64,000 bases of DNA from JAZDEY01 sp043808325 [NCBI: Candidatus Eiseniibacteriota bacterium] (GCA_043808325.1 JAZDEY010000048.1:1-64000), one strand, 5' to 3'. Shown: positions 1 to 9,478, counted from the first letter of the stretch. The notes: generated by a model from the letters alone, not told the origin. A program made the numbers and translations.

Positions 1-2
1 CC

Positions 3-53
3 CTGACGACCCAAGAAACCCTGGAGGATGTGGCTTATGCGGCTGTCTCCTAA
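3..53 (+). CDS. 3' end of an unidentified CDS (partial, left edge)
   Basis: A frame open from the window edge reads LTTQETLEDVAYAAVS and stops at TAA 51-53. Sixteen residues are too few to name a family. It could equally be a chance open frame, so this is only a possible gene end. The following 54-191 shows no convincing gene or terminator. Confidence 0.25.
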   Translation: MTTQETLEDVAYAAVS

Positions 54-191
54 CCCGCCCCGATCGGAATCATCTCAGATACATTTATTTGTGAGGCAAC
101 GAATACCCGTTCAGATACTTTTTTACTTGAGGCAACAGGGCCCCACCTCACCTTGTCTTGGGGTGCGGACTGGATTAGATTAAGCTCATCC

Positions 192-944
192 ATGAAGATC
201 GGCGAAATCACCGCAAGATCGATTCTCACGAAGACCGGAATACCCGGCGTCGATTACTGCCTGAACCCCTATGTCGGCTGCCATCACGGCTGCGTCTATT
301 GCTATGCAACCTTTATGAAGAAGTACTCGGGGCATACCGAGCCATGGGGTGAGTTCGTGGATGCCAAGGTCAATGCGCCCGAGCTTCTCAAGCGGGAATT
401 GCGAAGGCCGCGCGAGGGCGAGGTGATCGTGAGCTCCGTGACCGATTGCTATCAACCCGTGGAGGCGCGCTTCAAACTCACGCGGGCGTGCCTGGAGATC
501 CTGGCCATGACCGACTTGAGCGTGAGCATCCTCACGAAGTCTAACCTGGTCACACGGGATATCGATATCTTCAAGAAGATGCGGGCCGTCGACGTGGGCC
601 TCACGATCACCACCGACCGCGAGGACATCCGGCGGATCTTCGAACCTCACTCCTCAACCATCGAGTCGAGGATCGAGGCGCTCAAGACCCTCAAGGAACA
701 AGGCATTTCCACTCACGTCTTCGTTGGACCGATCCTCCCTATGGATGCCGAGAAACTTGCCCGGGCGGTCGCCCCCTACGCCGACCGGGTCCTGATCGAT
801 CGGATGAACTACCCCTGGAAAGCCCGTGAGGTCTATAGCCGGCACAATCTCGCGTGGGCGCTTGAGCCGGCCTACTTCAAGGAGGTTGAGGAGACTTTGC
901 GCAGGCTCTTCTCAGCCAGCGGCATTGAAGCCCTGACTGTGTAG
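192..944 (+). CDS. Radical SAM protein, spore-photoproduct-lyase-like / Rv2578c-like family
   Basis: The protein carries the radical SAM cluster motif CHHGCVYC (Cx3Cx2C) about 31 residues in, within the stretch LNPYVGCHHGCVYCYA typical of the SplB-related Rv2578c family. The three cysteines would bind the [4Fe-4S] cluster that cleaves S-adenosylmethionine. The frame is open from a TTG at 153, but the ATG at 192 is preferred because MKIGEITARSIL starts the conserved part; the ribosome site is weak either way. It is a lone plus-strand gene facing a minus-strand block, so context gives no substrate. Family assignment is firm and the reaction is unknown. Confidence 0.8.
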   Translation: MKIGEITARSILTKTGIPGVDYCLNPYVGCHHGCVYCYATFMKKYSGHTEPWGEFVDAKVNAPELLKRELRRPREGEVIVSSVTDCYQPVEARFKLTRACLEILAMTDLSVSILTKSNLVTRDIDIFKKMRAVDVGLTITTDREDIRRIFEPHSSTIESRIEALKTLKEQGISTHVFVGPILPMDAEKLARAVAPYADRVLIDRMNYPWKAREVYSRHNLAWALEPAYFKEVEETLRRLFSASGIEALTV

Positions 945-955
945 CGGACTGCCTC

Positions 956-1078
956 TTACTTCACGACCACCATCTTGATGAGGACACTGGCACCGCCCGC
1001 CGAGAGTTTGCAGAAATAGACGCCGGGAGCGACTGCAGTCTGATGATCTGACCGGCCGTCCCAATGGAAGCTGCCGCG
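956..1078 (-). pseudogene. Decayed fragment of a FlgD-like C-terminal sorting tail
   Basis: The minus strand encodes roughly RGSFHWDGRSDHQTAVAPGV, then YFCKL and a final KMVVVK before a TAA. This nearly matches the end of the secreted protein at 2187-3569, and the DNA of the two copies is visibly homologous. A TGA precedes the remnant in frame, and one base of frame change separates it from the end of the NHL-repeat gene just upstream. It is best read as a tail lost from the NHL gene, or a partial duplication of the tail at 2187-2300. Confidence 0.6.
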
Positions 1079-1094
1079 TCACATTGGAGCCTGG

Positions 1095-2138
1095 TCAGGG
1101 AACCGGACCAAACTTCTGGACTCGGTAGTTGTAGGATTCGACGACGTAGACGTTTGCGGCAGCGTCAACAGCCACACCGTAGGGCGTGTCAAGCTCGCCG
1201 GCCCCACTGCCGTAGGTGCCCCAAGAGGTGAGAAACTCGCCCGCGGACGTGAATTTCTCGATGCGTTCATTGTAGGTGTCGGCAACGTAGACGCTGCCCG
1301 CAGCATCTACCGCAACCCACCCCGGACCATCGAACTCGCCATCGCCGACGCCGTAGCCCCCCCACTTCGTGATGAAAGCGCCCGTGGATGTGAATTTCTC
1401 GATGCGGTAGTTATCGGAATCGGCGACATAGACATTGCCTGATCGGTCCGCGGCGACCGACCATGGATAAAGGAACTGACCGTCGCCCACGCCGTAGCTT
1501 CCCCATTTGGTGATGAACTCACCGGAAGACGTGAACTTCTGGATGCGGTAGTTGCCGCCATCCGCGACATAGACGCTGCCGGAAGCATCCGTGGCAACCG
1601 ACACAGGGTAGTCAAATTGGCCATTTCCAGTACCGAGGCTGCCCCACTTGGCAATGAAGCTACCCGAGGATGTGAACTTCTGAATGCGGTTATTTCTGGC
1701 ATCGGCCACGTAGACATTCCCTAAGGCATCGACCGCAATACCTATGGGCCGGTCGAACTGGCCGTTGCCCCGGCCGTAACTCCCCCATTTGGTGATGAAG
1801 GTTCCGGAGGAGGTGAATTTCTGAATGCGGTTATTCCCGTAATCGCTGACGTACACATTCCCGCAGGCATCCACGCAGACCCCGAGTGGCCACTTGAACT
1901 CGCCCGGGCCGGTTCCCGAGGCTCCCCAGGTGATCAGGGATGCATAGTTGCGGGCCTCCCAGTAATCCCAAATTGATCTCTCGCGAGGCGCCGAAAGAGA
2001 GATGTTGTCGCCCGGGTCCAGGTCCGCACCGCTCATGAGAGCATCGCCCGGAGCCAAAGGTGGCTCTTTCGCACAGGCGAGTACAAGGCATAGGAGGATC
2101 AACGCCAAGCCAGGTAGGGTTTCCACCACAGATCGCAT
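1095..2138 (-). CDS. NHL-repeat beta-propeller lipoprotein
   Basis: The 347-residue product starts with a lipoprotein signal (hydrophobic stretch, then LVLAC). About six NHL repeats of some 47 residues follow, each with the pattern VYVADxxNxRIQKFTSSG, FITKWGSYGxGxGQF and a VAVDAxGN turn. Such repeats fold as a beta-propeller and usually bind ligands or proteins at the cell surface. The repeats are close enough at DNA level to form a 141-bp tandem array. The gene ends without the FlgD-like tail seen in its neighbour, although a broken copy lies directly downstream. Function is otherwise unknown. Confidence 0.8.
   Translation of the reverse strand: MRSVVETLPGLALILLCLVLACAKEPPLAPGDALMSGADLDPGDNISLSAPRERSIWDYWEARNYASLITWGASGTGPGEFKWPLGVCVDACGNVYVSDYGNNRIQKFTSSGTFITKWGSYGRGNGQFDRPIGIAVDALGNVYVADARNNRIQKFTSSGSFIAKWGSLGTGNGQFDYPVSVATDASGSVYVADGGNYRIQKFTSSGEFITKWGSYGVGDGQFLYPWSVAADRSGNVYVADSDNYRIEKFTSTGAFITKWGGYGVGDGEFDGPGWVAVDAAGSVYVADTYNERIEKFTSAGEFLTSWGTYGSGAGELDTPYGVAVDAAANVYVVESYNYRVQKFGPVP
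1130..1950 (-). repeat. Tandem 141-bp coding repeats (NHL units)
   Basis: Inside the NHL gene, segments encoding the KFTSSG-FITKWGSYG-GQF module recur about every 141 bp, around six copies, with strong nucleotide similarity. Such arrays can expand or contract by recombination. Confidence 0.7.
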
Positions 2139-2186
2139 CTTCGCAGCCCTTCGTGCCCCAAGCCAGCTATCGATAGCAGCGTGGCC

Positions 2187-3569
2187 TTACTTCACGACCA
2201 CCATCTTGGTGAGGACGCTGGCGCCGCCGACCGAGAGTTTGCAGAAATAGACGCCCGGAGCCACAGCGGCTCCATGCGCGTCCCTGCCATCCCACATAAC
2301 CGAAGTTTCGCCGGAGCCCACGCCCACGGGGCCCGCAGCCAAGGTGCGTACCACCTGGCCGCTCGTGTTGTAAACAGCAACATCAGCGCTACTCGCGCCG
2401 CCGGGCACGCGGAACGATATCGTGGTGGCCGTGCTAAAGGGGTTCGGGAAGTTCGGGGTCAAAGCAAGCCGGCCCTCCGGCAAGGTCGGCGTCGGGACGC
2501 CGGCCACGGGCGGGTCGAACCAATCCAGCACCCGCGCGACGAGCTGGTTCTGATTGTTAGGATTAGGATCGCCGGTGCTCACGCCTTCAAACGGGAACGC
2601 GAGGAACACCACCTTGTGGCCGCCCTCGTCACTCTTAAGACCCTTGGTCCCCGTGCCGCAGAAGAACATCTCGTCGGACTCGCCCGTGAGCACCATGCTA
2701 TCGCTGCTATCCGCGGGGAAAGGCGTGCTCCCGAGCGGGAGTGACATACCATCGGAGACTTCGTCTCCGGTGACTCCCACCATTGGGGTGCCGCCGGTAT
2801 TGCCGGTCCAGGATGCGATGTTAAGATAGTCGGTGGTGAAGGCCGAGGGACCCATCCGGCTTGAGAGAAATCCCATGCTCGCCAGGAAGAGATTGCCCCC
2901 GTAGTCTAGGTAGCCGGCCATATCGGTCTCATCGGCGCTCGTAAGATAGGTGGCGTTGCCGGCAGCTGTGGTCCAGAAAACACCCCAGTAGGAATCAAGC
3001 TGCAAGATTCCGGGCCTCCCCAAGGTCGTGGTATTCCAGACCCGTGCCTTGTAGCCCGCATTCTGAATGGCGTTCAAGAGATAAGTCTGGTAGGCCTGGC
3101 CGGCATCGTCGTCCACCAGCATGATCGATGGGATATTGGCGAAGCCCGCAAAGGTCTCGCTGTGGGTCACCGAGGTCTGGCTCTGCATCGTGCCCTTGAG
3201 GGCGACGAGCCCCATATCATTGGTCGCACCCGTGAAGATGTCCACGAGGATTGTGTCGATCTGGCCGGGAGCAAAATAGAAGTACTTAAGCTTCGTTCCC
3301 AAATAACAGCCACCCCGCAGGCAGTAGTCGGCCGTCCAACCCGCCGGCAGGGTTTTCACCAGCTCAAGTCCTATGCTGTCGCCCTGGGTCCCAGTGTTCT
3401 CGAGCACGGTGTAGAAAGCCGCCGTGGAGAAGACGGCGGTCTGAGCTGCATAGACCTGGGTTCTAAACGTGAAGTCATAACTCGCCAGGGATTCACCCAC
3501 CAGGAAAGCCACTAAAATTGCCGGGCCGATAAGCACGAAAACAAACCTTGCTCGACTCAAACGCTCCAT
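2187..3569 (-). CDS. Secreted protein with FlgD-like C-terminal sorting domain
   Basis: The start is placed at ATG 3569 (MERLSRARF), which has AGGGGTGA just upstream; the frame is open 22 codons further. A signal peptide ends near ESLAS. The middle part, including IMLVDDDAGQAYQTYLLNAI and a following region about a possibly glutamine-amidotransferase-like fold, is of a type found in large secreted proteins. The last ~85 residues are a FlgD-like Ig tail: NFPNPFSTATTI, WDGRDAHG, GVYFCKLS, ending KMVVVK, which is thought to direct secretion or surface attachment in FCB-type bacteria. The enzymatic role is unknown. Confidence 0.7.
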   Translation of the reverse strand: MERLSRARFVFVLIGPAILVAFLVGESLASYDFTFRTQVYAAQTAVFSTAAFYTVLENTGTQGDSIGLELVKTLPAGWTADYCLRGGCYLGTKLKYFYFAPGQIDTILVDIFTGATNDMGLVALKGTMQSQTSVTHSETFAGFANIPSIMLVDDDAGQAYQTYLLNAIQNAGYKARVWNTTTLGRPGILQLDSYWGVFWTTAAGNATYLTSADETDMAGYLDYGGNLFLASMGFLSSRMGPSAFTTDYLNIASWTGNTGGTPMVGVTGDEVSDGMSLPLGSTPFPADSSDSMVLTGESDEMFFCGTGTKGLKSDEGGHKVVFLAFPFEGVSTGDPNPNNQNQLVARVLDWFDPPVAGVPTPTLPEGRLALTPNFPNPFSTATTISFRVPGGASSADVAVYNTSGQVVRTLAAGPVGVGSGETSVMWDGRDAHGAAVAPGVYFCKLSVGGASVLTKMVVVK

Positions 3570-3669
3570 GAAGTCACCCCTATTGCGGTATAGTTGTCCG
3601 ACCTGTATTATACCATTCTTGGTCAGGATTTTCAAGTGCAGTTTGGGCGCCTGCGCGGCCGCCGAACTC

Positions 3670-4776
3670 TCAGTGGCGCCTGAGGCGCGCCGACTGGATC
3701 ACTTCCCGCGTCACCGTATCCTGGACGAACGCAACCACGTCCATGTTGGCCGCGTTCCAGGTCTCGTCAACCGCGAATGCCCGCTCGACTCCTACCGAAT
3801 CGCCAATCGCCGCAACTGTCAGGGAATCGTCCGCAAGCAGATCCCGCGTGACGAAATCGAAAATGTCGGCATACCAACCGTTGTAGCGGACATCATCCTC
3901 GATCACAGCGAACCGCAGCACCAGTGGGTCCGATGTGAGCCGGCCCGTGACCTTGACGCCAACCGCCACATTCCCGCCACTCGTTTCGAGCTCGCCCTCA
4001 GTCGTGAGTCTTATGGGAGAGCCGGCCTCGATCCGCCGCGTGATCTCGACTCGGTAGTCGGCCCGCGCCTGGGCGACCGTCGGAGCGCGCTCCACGGTTC
4101 TCAGGCCGTCGAAAATCGCAATCGGCCACTCGTCCCCGGGGATGCCGGGATTCTTGGTGTACCAGTCGATCCGGGCAACGGTCTCATCGCTGGCAAGTCC
4201 GTCCGACTCGGTCATATCGTGATAAGCGACAACCGCAAGCCTGCCGGCCCCAATCTCGGCAAGCATGCTGTCCAGGGCCGCTTCAGCCTTGTCGCAGTTC
4301 TGGCAGATGTTGGTGGTGAAGAGTTCGACCAGCACCATCCTCTCGACTAGAACACCCTTGGCGAGCGCCGTGAAATTGCACTCGGCCGGGGTGGGATCGG
4401 CCTCACCTTCATCGTCACGGGCACGGACCTGGAACCGATGCTCGCCGGGGGTCACCGCCTCGACAACCGTGAAATCGTCTGTGGTGCTGACCCATGCAGT
4501 GTCGTCATAGCTCCACTCGAAGCCCGCCACGACGCCATCGACATCGCTCGCCGACCAAGTGAACCTGACGTCGGCGCCTTCGTCGATCTCCCCCAGTTGT
4601 CCGCACTCGGTAATAAGCACGGTCTCGGGGGGAAGATTAGCCTCGGGCTGAGGCTCAAACCAGTCGCAGCCACCGAAAGCCATGATCGCTATGAATGCGA
4701 CCGCGGCGGCCACGGCGACCCAGGTCCCGATCGCACCGTCAGCAATATGATGATTCGTTTGCTTCATTTGCTTCAT
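3670..4776 (-). CDS. Omp28-like thioredoxin-fold lipoprotein (CxxC)
   Basis: The start at ATG 4776 (MKQMKQTNHH) follows GGAGAG by 9 nt. A membrane segment ends in the lipobox FGGC. An Ig/fibronectin-like domain follows, then an Omp28-type thioredoxin fold with MVLVELFTTNICQNC, whose CQNC is the redox pair. It lines up directly with the three selenoproteins downstream (MVLVEDFTNSG-U-SGC in the first), so it is the cysteine counterpart of their UxxC site. It lacks the FlgD-like tail and is probably held in the membrane by lipid. Likely a periplasmic or surface thiol oxidoreductase; the substrate is unknown. Confidence 0.75.
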   Translation of the reverse strand: MKQMKQTNHHIADGAIGTWVAVAAAVAFIAIMAFGGCDWFEPQPEANLPPETVLITECGQLGEIDEGADVRFTWSASDVDGVVAGFEWSYDDTAWVSTTDDFTVVEAVTPGEHRFQVRARDDEGEADPTPAECNFTALAKGVLVERMVLVELFTTNICQNCDKAEAALDSMLAEIGAGRLAVVAYHDMTESDGLASDETVARIDWYTKNPGIPGDEWPIAIFDGLRTVERAPTVAQARADYRVEITRRIEAGSPIRLTTEGELETSGGNVAVGVKVTGRLTSDPLVLRFAVIEDDVRYNGWYADIFDFVTRDLLADDSLTVAAIGDSVGVERAFAVDETWNAANMDVVAFVQDTVTREVIQSARLRRH

Positions 4777-4821
4777 TGAGCAAGTCTCTCCACACGTCCT
4801 CAAAGCAGTCTCAAAGCAATC

Positions 4822-6366
4822 TCAGAACGATTTGGTCAATCTCAATCTCAGGCCCGCGAACTCGGGCTCGGTGTAGCAGACCCCGCCGCTGCATTTCTTG
4901 CCGCCGCGCTCGGTCCCAAAACCCAGGGCCACATCGAATCCCTCACCCAGGGCTGCCCCCACTTCTCCATAGAGCCAGCGATCGCGTTTCAAGTTCTTCT
5001 GGGTGCTGGTCTCCGCCACACCGGAGAGTGTGACGACTGAGGTCGGGTACCACGTCGCAGTCCCGAGGAAGTTGGCAAAAGCATCACCCGTAGGCTCTTC
5101 GATCCGCTGGCCTCCAAGGCTAAACTCCAACCCCACTCCGGTCTCGCCGGTAAGATCGGCCTCGCCCATCACCGTCATATACTCCGTGAATTTGCCTGAG
5201 ACATATTCGCGCGACCAGGAAGCTCCAAGAGATCCCGTACCCATACTTCCGAGCGGGCGCTCCACGGAGCCGAACATCTCCCAGTGAGCGAGATCGCCGT
5301 TAGCTGTGCGCGCCTCGGAGGCGCTACCCGTGATCGGCATGTCTTCGAATACCGTGAGCGTCCCTTCGACCAAGTACCCGCGCTCATCATCCAGATTGAC
5401 CTGGTGAGTCGTGCGATTCATCAAAGTCCAGATATGCTCCCGCACACAGGTCGGAGGGTTCACCAGCGCATTCTCGAAGCGCCTGTATTCCTTGTATTCC
5501 CCGAGGAGTGTGAGCCACGCGGTGCTCAAGTTCCCGGAGACATAGCCGCCATGCCCAGGGATTTCCCCGCGGGCCAGCGTGGGATAATAATCGCCTTCCC
5601 GGTAAGCATAGTCCGCCGCAAGATGCACCGACTTGATCCACAGTTCGGCTTCGCCGCCGATAATCGTATCGTCGAATTTCCTGAGACTCTCAGGCAGCGC
5701 GACCGTTCGGTCCAGCCGCTCAGTTGCCCGCTTGAGCCCGCTTGCCGCCAGGGAGAAGAGCCCTTCCCGGGCCATGACCACCCGTGCGCCACCAGCCCCG
5801 TGCTCGTCTTGGCGGGTGTCCGATATGCGCTCGGTCGTCTTGCCGGAGAGCGCGCTCACCTTGAGAGGTCCCACCTGGTATTCTCCGAGGATGCCGTCGA
5901 GGGCGGTATCGCGCTCGAGGTCGATATCTTCGAAGCTCCTTAGGGTGAGACCGCGGTCGAACGTGGCGAAGAAGTGTCCCGCTCGCAAGGCGAGACTCCC
6001 CAGCGCAAGATTCCCAATCCTGGGGAGGCTATCGAGTGCAAGCTCGGCGTAGCGATGCTTGATCTTGGGCTGCGGGACTTCGATCCTGCGCGGATTGTAG
6101 GTCTTGTCACTCAGGTGATAGGCGCGGTAGGCTCCGCCCAGCGTGAAAGCGCCGAACTGGGCCTCCGCATCAAGCCTGGCGTCAAGCACCGTGGCCCAGA
6201 GATCGGTATTGAGAAGATCGGTGGTCCTCAAGGCCCCTCGGACTTCACCCTCGCGGGCAAGCCCGGGCGCAACACCAGCCAGGCAACTGCACCAAGCGAT
6301 CGCTGCGGTGAGAACTAATCGGAGACCAATTCGGGAGGACGTGCCGGTCGGGGCATCACTGAACAA
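4822..6366 (-). CDS. Putative outer-membrane beta-barrel protein (DUF6029-like)
   Basis: A 514-residue protein with an N-terminal signal peptide (hydrophobic segment, then PGLARE). The body alternates aromatic and polar residues as in a porin-like barrel, includes RAGHFFATFDRGLTLRSF, and ends in a phenylalanine (RLRLTKSF), the usual C-terminal signal for barrel insertion. The apparent start is TTG 6366, inside the last codons of the tlpA-like gene, so translation is probably coupled. DUF6029 membership is from recall of that pattern. Function is not known; pairing with a thioredoxin suggests a secreted redox or nutrient-uptake unit. Confidence 0.65.
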   Translation of the reverse strand: MFSDAPTGTSSRIGLRLVLTAAIAWCSCLAGVAPGLAREGEVRGALRTTDLLNTDLWATVLDARLDAEAQFGAFTLGGAYRAYHLSDKTYNPRRIEVPQPKIKHRYAELALDSLPRIGNLALGSLALRAGHFFATFDRGLTLRSFEDIDLERDTALDGILGEYQVGPLKVSALSGKTTERISDTRQDEHGAGGARVVMAREGLFSLAASGLKRATERLDRTVALPESLRKFDDTIIGGEAELWIKSVHLAADYAYREGDYYPTLARGEIPGHGGYVSGNLSTAWLTLLGEYKEYRRFENALVNPPTCVREHIWTLMNRTTHQVNLDDERGYLVEGTLTVFEDMPITGSASEARTANGDLAHWEMFGSVERPLGSMGTGSLGASWSREYVSGKFTEYMTVMGEADLTGETGVGLEFSLGGQRIEEPTGDAFANFLGTATWYPTSVVTLSGVAETSTQKNLKRDRWLYGEVGAALGEGFDVALGFGTERGGKKCSGGVCYTEPEFAGLRLRLTKSF

Positions 6367-6916
6367 CCGGGCCCTCCCCGGCAGCCTTCTTGGGCAGGAC
6401 CGACTGCACGGCTTCGTCGAGCTGCTCTTCGTTGGTCGGGCGGTAGCCTACGGCGGTGTAGATGATCTCTCCCTTGGGGCTGATCAGCACCGTCCGCGGG
6501 ATCGCGACGGCGTTATACTTCTGCGCTACCTTTCCCTCAATATCGAGCAGCACCTCGAAGGTGTATTTCTGAGACTTGATGAAGGGGCTGACGCGAGACC
6601 GCGACTTGGGACTGTCGACCGAGACCGCAATCACGGTCAAGCCCTGCGCTTTGTACTTTTCGTGGATCTGCTGGAGAGCCGGGAAACCTTTGATGCAGGG
6701 CTTGCACCAGGTCGCCCAGAAGTCAAGCACCACCGGGCCCCGGCTCAGGAGTTCTGAGAGCTTGATATCTTTGCCGTCAAGATTGGGGAGCGCAAAGTCC
6801 GGCGCCTTGCTTTCTGCGGCAATCGCCGCGCCTGCGGCCAGAACGCCCGCGAGCGCGATCAAGACCAGGGTGATTCCCGCAAAGCCCTTGAAGCCGATTC
6901 TGCGTCCTACCACCAT
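6356..6916 (-). CDS. TlpA/ResA-like membrane-anchored or periplasmic thioredoxin
   Basis: ATG 6916 is chosen because GAGGAG lies 10 nt upstream; the frame runs open further to 7009. The product has a signal peptide or anchor ending around AIAAES, then a TlpA/AhpC-like fold with the active site WCKPC (Cys71 and Cys74) and the cis-proline segment AIPRTV. Proteins of this family reduce periplasmic disulfides, for example during cytochrome c maturation. The stop overlaps the start of the barrel protein gene. Confidence 0.85.
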   Translation of the reverse strand: MVVGRRIGFKGFAGITLVLIALAGVLAAGAAIAAESKAPDFALPNLDGKDIKLSELLSRGPVVLDFWATWCKPCIKGFPALQQIHEKYKAQGLTVIAVSVDSPKSRSRVSPFIKSQKYTFEVLLDIEGKVAQKYNAVAIPRTVLISPKGEIIYTAVGYRPTNEEQLDEAVQSVLPKKAAGEGPVVQ

Positions 6917-7046
6917 TGTGATAACGCTCCTCAACATAGAAGGTAAGCTACACCCGCCTGCTCTGATAGTCAAGCCACAGGCCGCATCACGTACGCTCAC
7001 CACGAACAAGAGCCGGGAGCACGAGCCCCCGGCTCATATCAGCCGC

Positions 7047-8165
7047 TTATTTCAGCAAGACCATACGCCCGTTGCGCGAGCCATTCGGTGTCTGGAGCCG
7101 GTAGTAATAGATTCCGCTCCCGACCTGGTTGCCGGCGCGGTCACGCCCGTTCCAGGCGACCGCATGCGAGCCCGGCTCGACATAGCCATCCACGAGATGA
7201 GTCACTAGCCTCCCCGTCGGCGTATAGACCGAGAGGCGCACATCGCCTGCCGCACTGAGCTGGTAGGCAATCTGCGTCTCGGCGGCAAACGGGTTCGGCC
7301 TATTCTGACCGAGCCACAGGTGGGCCGGTGTGTCGCCGGTCGTGACCGACGCCACATTGACCACTTTCTTGCTGTTGGTCTGAAGAACCCTGGGGTCATT
7401 CACTGCGACCACGGTGGTCTCCGGCGGGTCGCCATGCACCCACTCGACCATCAAGGTGTCGGTCACCTCGACGTAGACCGTGGTGAACAGCGGGTTGACC
7501 CATACGGGATCCACGGGATAGGCCGAATCGAAATGGAGCGAATCCCCCTGCTGGAGACTGATCGGGTAGCCGCTCACGTCCGGCACAAAATCCCTGAAGG
7601 CATACCACCACTTGGCGACCGGGTAGGGATATCGGTGATATTCCTCGGTCACCGCGACAAAGGCGGCCACGCCGATGGTGCGCGGCGTGTAGGCTATGGA
7701 ATCCACGGCAACCACGTCAAAACTCACATAGACTGAATCCCCATCCTGGCTGAGCATCTGATCCAGGTTGATTCGGACGGGGCTCGGAACGGCATACAGA
7801 CTCTCCACGGTGGCGCTGAAGAAACCGTACCAATCGTCCACGGTCGATGGGTCCTCGATATAGTGACCGTCAAACCGGAAACTCGGCACATACCCTACAT
7901 CGTAGTAGGCAACGCGGTTCTGGACATCCAGGGGATTGAACTGATAGAAGTTGTCCGGACCATAGGGCCACCAGGTGTGATAAGCAATCGGAGCAACCTG
8001 CCCCGCATAGACCACAAAGAGCGAATCCATCGCATCTTTGATCTGTTTGCAGCCGCTTCAACCAGAGTTGGTAAAGTCCTCAACGAGCACCATGCGCTGA
8101 ACCGCAAGCGCCGGGAGCGCGCTGAGGAGGACGAGCGCTAGAGCCACTATAGCCTTCCGCCGCAT
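7047..8165 (-). CDS. Secreted Omp28-like selenoprotein 1 (UxxC) with FlgD-like tail
   Basis: Translation from ATG 8165 (AAGGAGG upstream) gives a signal peptide MRRKAIVALALVLLSALPALA, split here as MRRKAIVALA and LVLLSALPALA, then MVLVEDFTNSG, an in-frame TGA at 8060-8058 (codon 36), then SGCKQIKDAMDSLF and a continuous frame to the stop. The TGA sits exactly where the Cys relative at 3670-4776 has the first Cys of CQNC, giving UxxC. A stem-loop of SECIS type follows. The C-terminal ~90 residues are a FlgD-like tail (NRPNPFAAETQIAY, WNGRDRAG, SGIYYYRL, MVLLK). With Sec inserted the protein is 372 residues. Probably a secreted thiol-disulfide or peroxide-handling oxidoreductase; substrate unknown. 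If Sec were not read, only a 35-residue stub would be made. Confidence 0.85.
8015..8040 (-). promoter_or_regulatory. SECIS-like hairpin of selenoprotein 1
   Basis: It begins 17 nt after the TGA. The outer arms are CAAAGA/UCUUUG, a single U is bulged, the inner arms are GCGA/UCGC and the loop is UGGAU. The loop starts 28 nt after the UGA, in the range for bacterial SECIS elements, and has a G near its 5' side. Confidence 0.8.
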
Positions 8166-8237
8166 CGACTGCCTCCTTAGGCCTCAAGCCCCTTCGCTTA
8201 TGCCACCAATGTACTTATGGCTATCAGAACACTGCTT

Positions 8238-8266
8238 ATGATATCACGTTTCGACTGCGAATTCAA
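8238..8266 (-). promoter_or_regulatory. Sigma-70-type promoter of selenoprotein 1
   Basis: Read on the minus strand, TTGAAT (8266-8261) and TATCAT (8243-8238) are 17 bp apart. The same block, including AAACGTGATATCATAA, occurs upstream of selenoprotein 3, which argues for shared control. Confidence 0.65.
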
Positions 8267-8348
8267 CGCCAAACCGACCGCTGCCCCCTGTCCGAGCCAC
8301 GCCCCAAGATCCCTATCCCCTTGCCAAAACGTAGGTTATGGCCGTACG

Positions 8349-9443
8349 CTATCTCAGAAGCACCATCCGGCCGGTGCGCGTCGCCCCCTCGGTCTCGAGC
8401 CGGTAGTAGTAAATGCCGCTTCCGGCCAGCCGGCCTGAGCGGTCACGGCCGTCCCAGGTCGCCGAGTGCGAGCCCGGCTCCACATAGGTATCCACAAGAT
8501 GGGTCACGAGCCTCCCGGTCGGCGTATAGACCGACAGGCGCACGTTGCCTCCACGGCTAACCTGGTAGGCAATCCGCGTCTCGCCTCCGAAAGGGTTGGG
8601 AGCATTGCGGCCGAGCCACACCAGGCTCGAACCACCACTGCCGAACACCGACGACTGATCCACGATCTTGGCGCTGGCCGCCTGGAGTACCACGTGGGTG
8701 CTGTCCATCGGGCCTTGGCCGCCCGCCGTGCCCGCGGTCTCCACAAAGATGGTGGTGATGATCTGGTCCTGGTTATAGATGGGATCGACCGGGTAGCTCC
8801 AATCGAAGTGGAGCGAATCCCCCTGCTCGAGCGCAAGCGGGTAGCCGTCGCCGTCCGGCACCATGTCCCTGAAGGCATAGTACCACTTGCCGACGGGAAC
8901 CGCGTAGCGATGGAACTCTTCAGAGACCGCGAGATAAAGCACGGGTGGCCCATAGACTGATTCCTGCGGCAGCGGATCGACCGCAACCACATCGAAGCTC
9001 ACGTAGACCGAGTCCCAATCTGCACTGGGGGCTTGATCCATGTTGATTCTGATCGGACTTGGGATAAGGAGCAGGCTGTCTACGATCTGCCGGAAGAACA
9101 TCATAAACTCCGGATAGGCCTTTGGGGTGCCGAAGAGATCCTCGATATAGACCCCATCGTAGCGGAACGTGGGCACGACCACTACCTGGTAGAAATCTGC
9201 CCGGGCAGCGATCTCGGTTTGATTGAACAAGAAGAACGGATCGTTGGGCCAGTAGTGATATTCGATCGGAGCGACCTGCCCCGCGTAGCTACCAAAGATC
9301 GCATCCAGCGAATCTTTGATATCCTTGCAGTAAAGTCAGCCGCTGCCGACGAATTCCTCAATGAGCACCGTGCGCTGAACGGCCAGCGCGGGCGCCACGG
9401 TAAGGAAAATAAGCACCAGCGACGCAAGAGCTTTCAAGCGCAT
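8349..9443 (-). CDS. Secreted Omp28-like selenoprotein 2 (UxxC) with FlgD-like tail
   Basis: From ATG 9443 (GGGGAG upstream) the frame encodes a signal peptide starting MRLKALASLVLIFLTV, then TVLIEEFVGSG, an in-frame TGA at 9338-9336 (codon 36), LYCKDIKDSLDAIF and a long Omp28-like domain. The tail is NAPNPFGGETRIAY, WDGRDRSG, SGIYYYRL and MVLLR. It is a diverged paralogue of the genes on both sides, and all three keep TGA at the same redox position while CQNC occurs in the lipoprotein relative. Role as for selenoprotein 1. With no clear promoter in the 97-bp gap it is probably cotranscribed with selenoprotein 3. Confidence 0.85.
9293..9318 (-). promoter_or_regulatory. SECIS-like hairpin of selenoprotein 2
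   Basis: It begins 17 nt after the TGA, with outer arms CAAAGA/UCUUUG, a bulged U, inner arms UCGC/GCGA and loop UGGAU. Compared with selenoprotein 1 the inner arms are swapped, so pairing is kept by compensatory change while loop and spacing are identical. Confidence 0.8.
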
Positions 9444-9478
9444 ACGCTCCCCTTTGCGCTTCCAGCCTCAGTTGTAGT

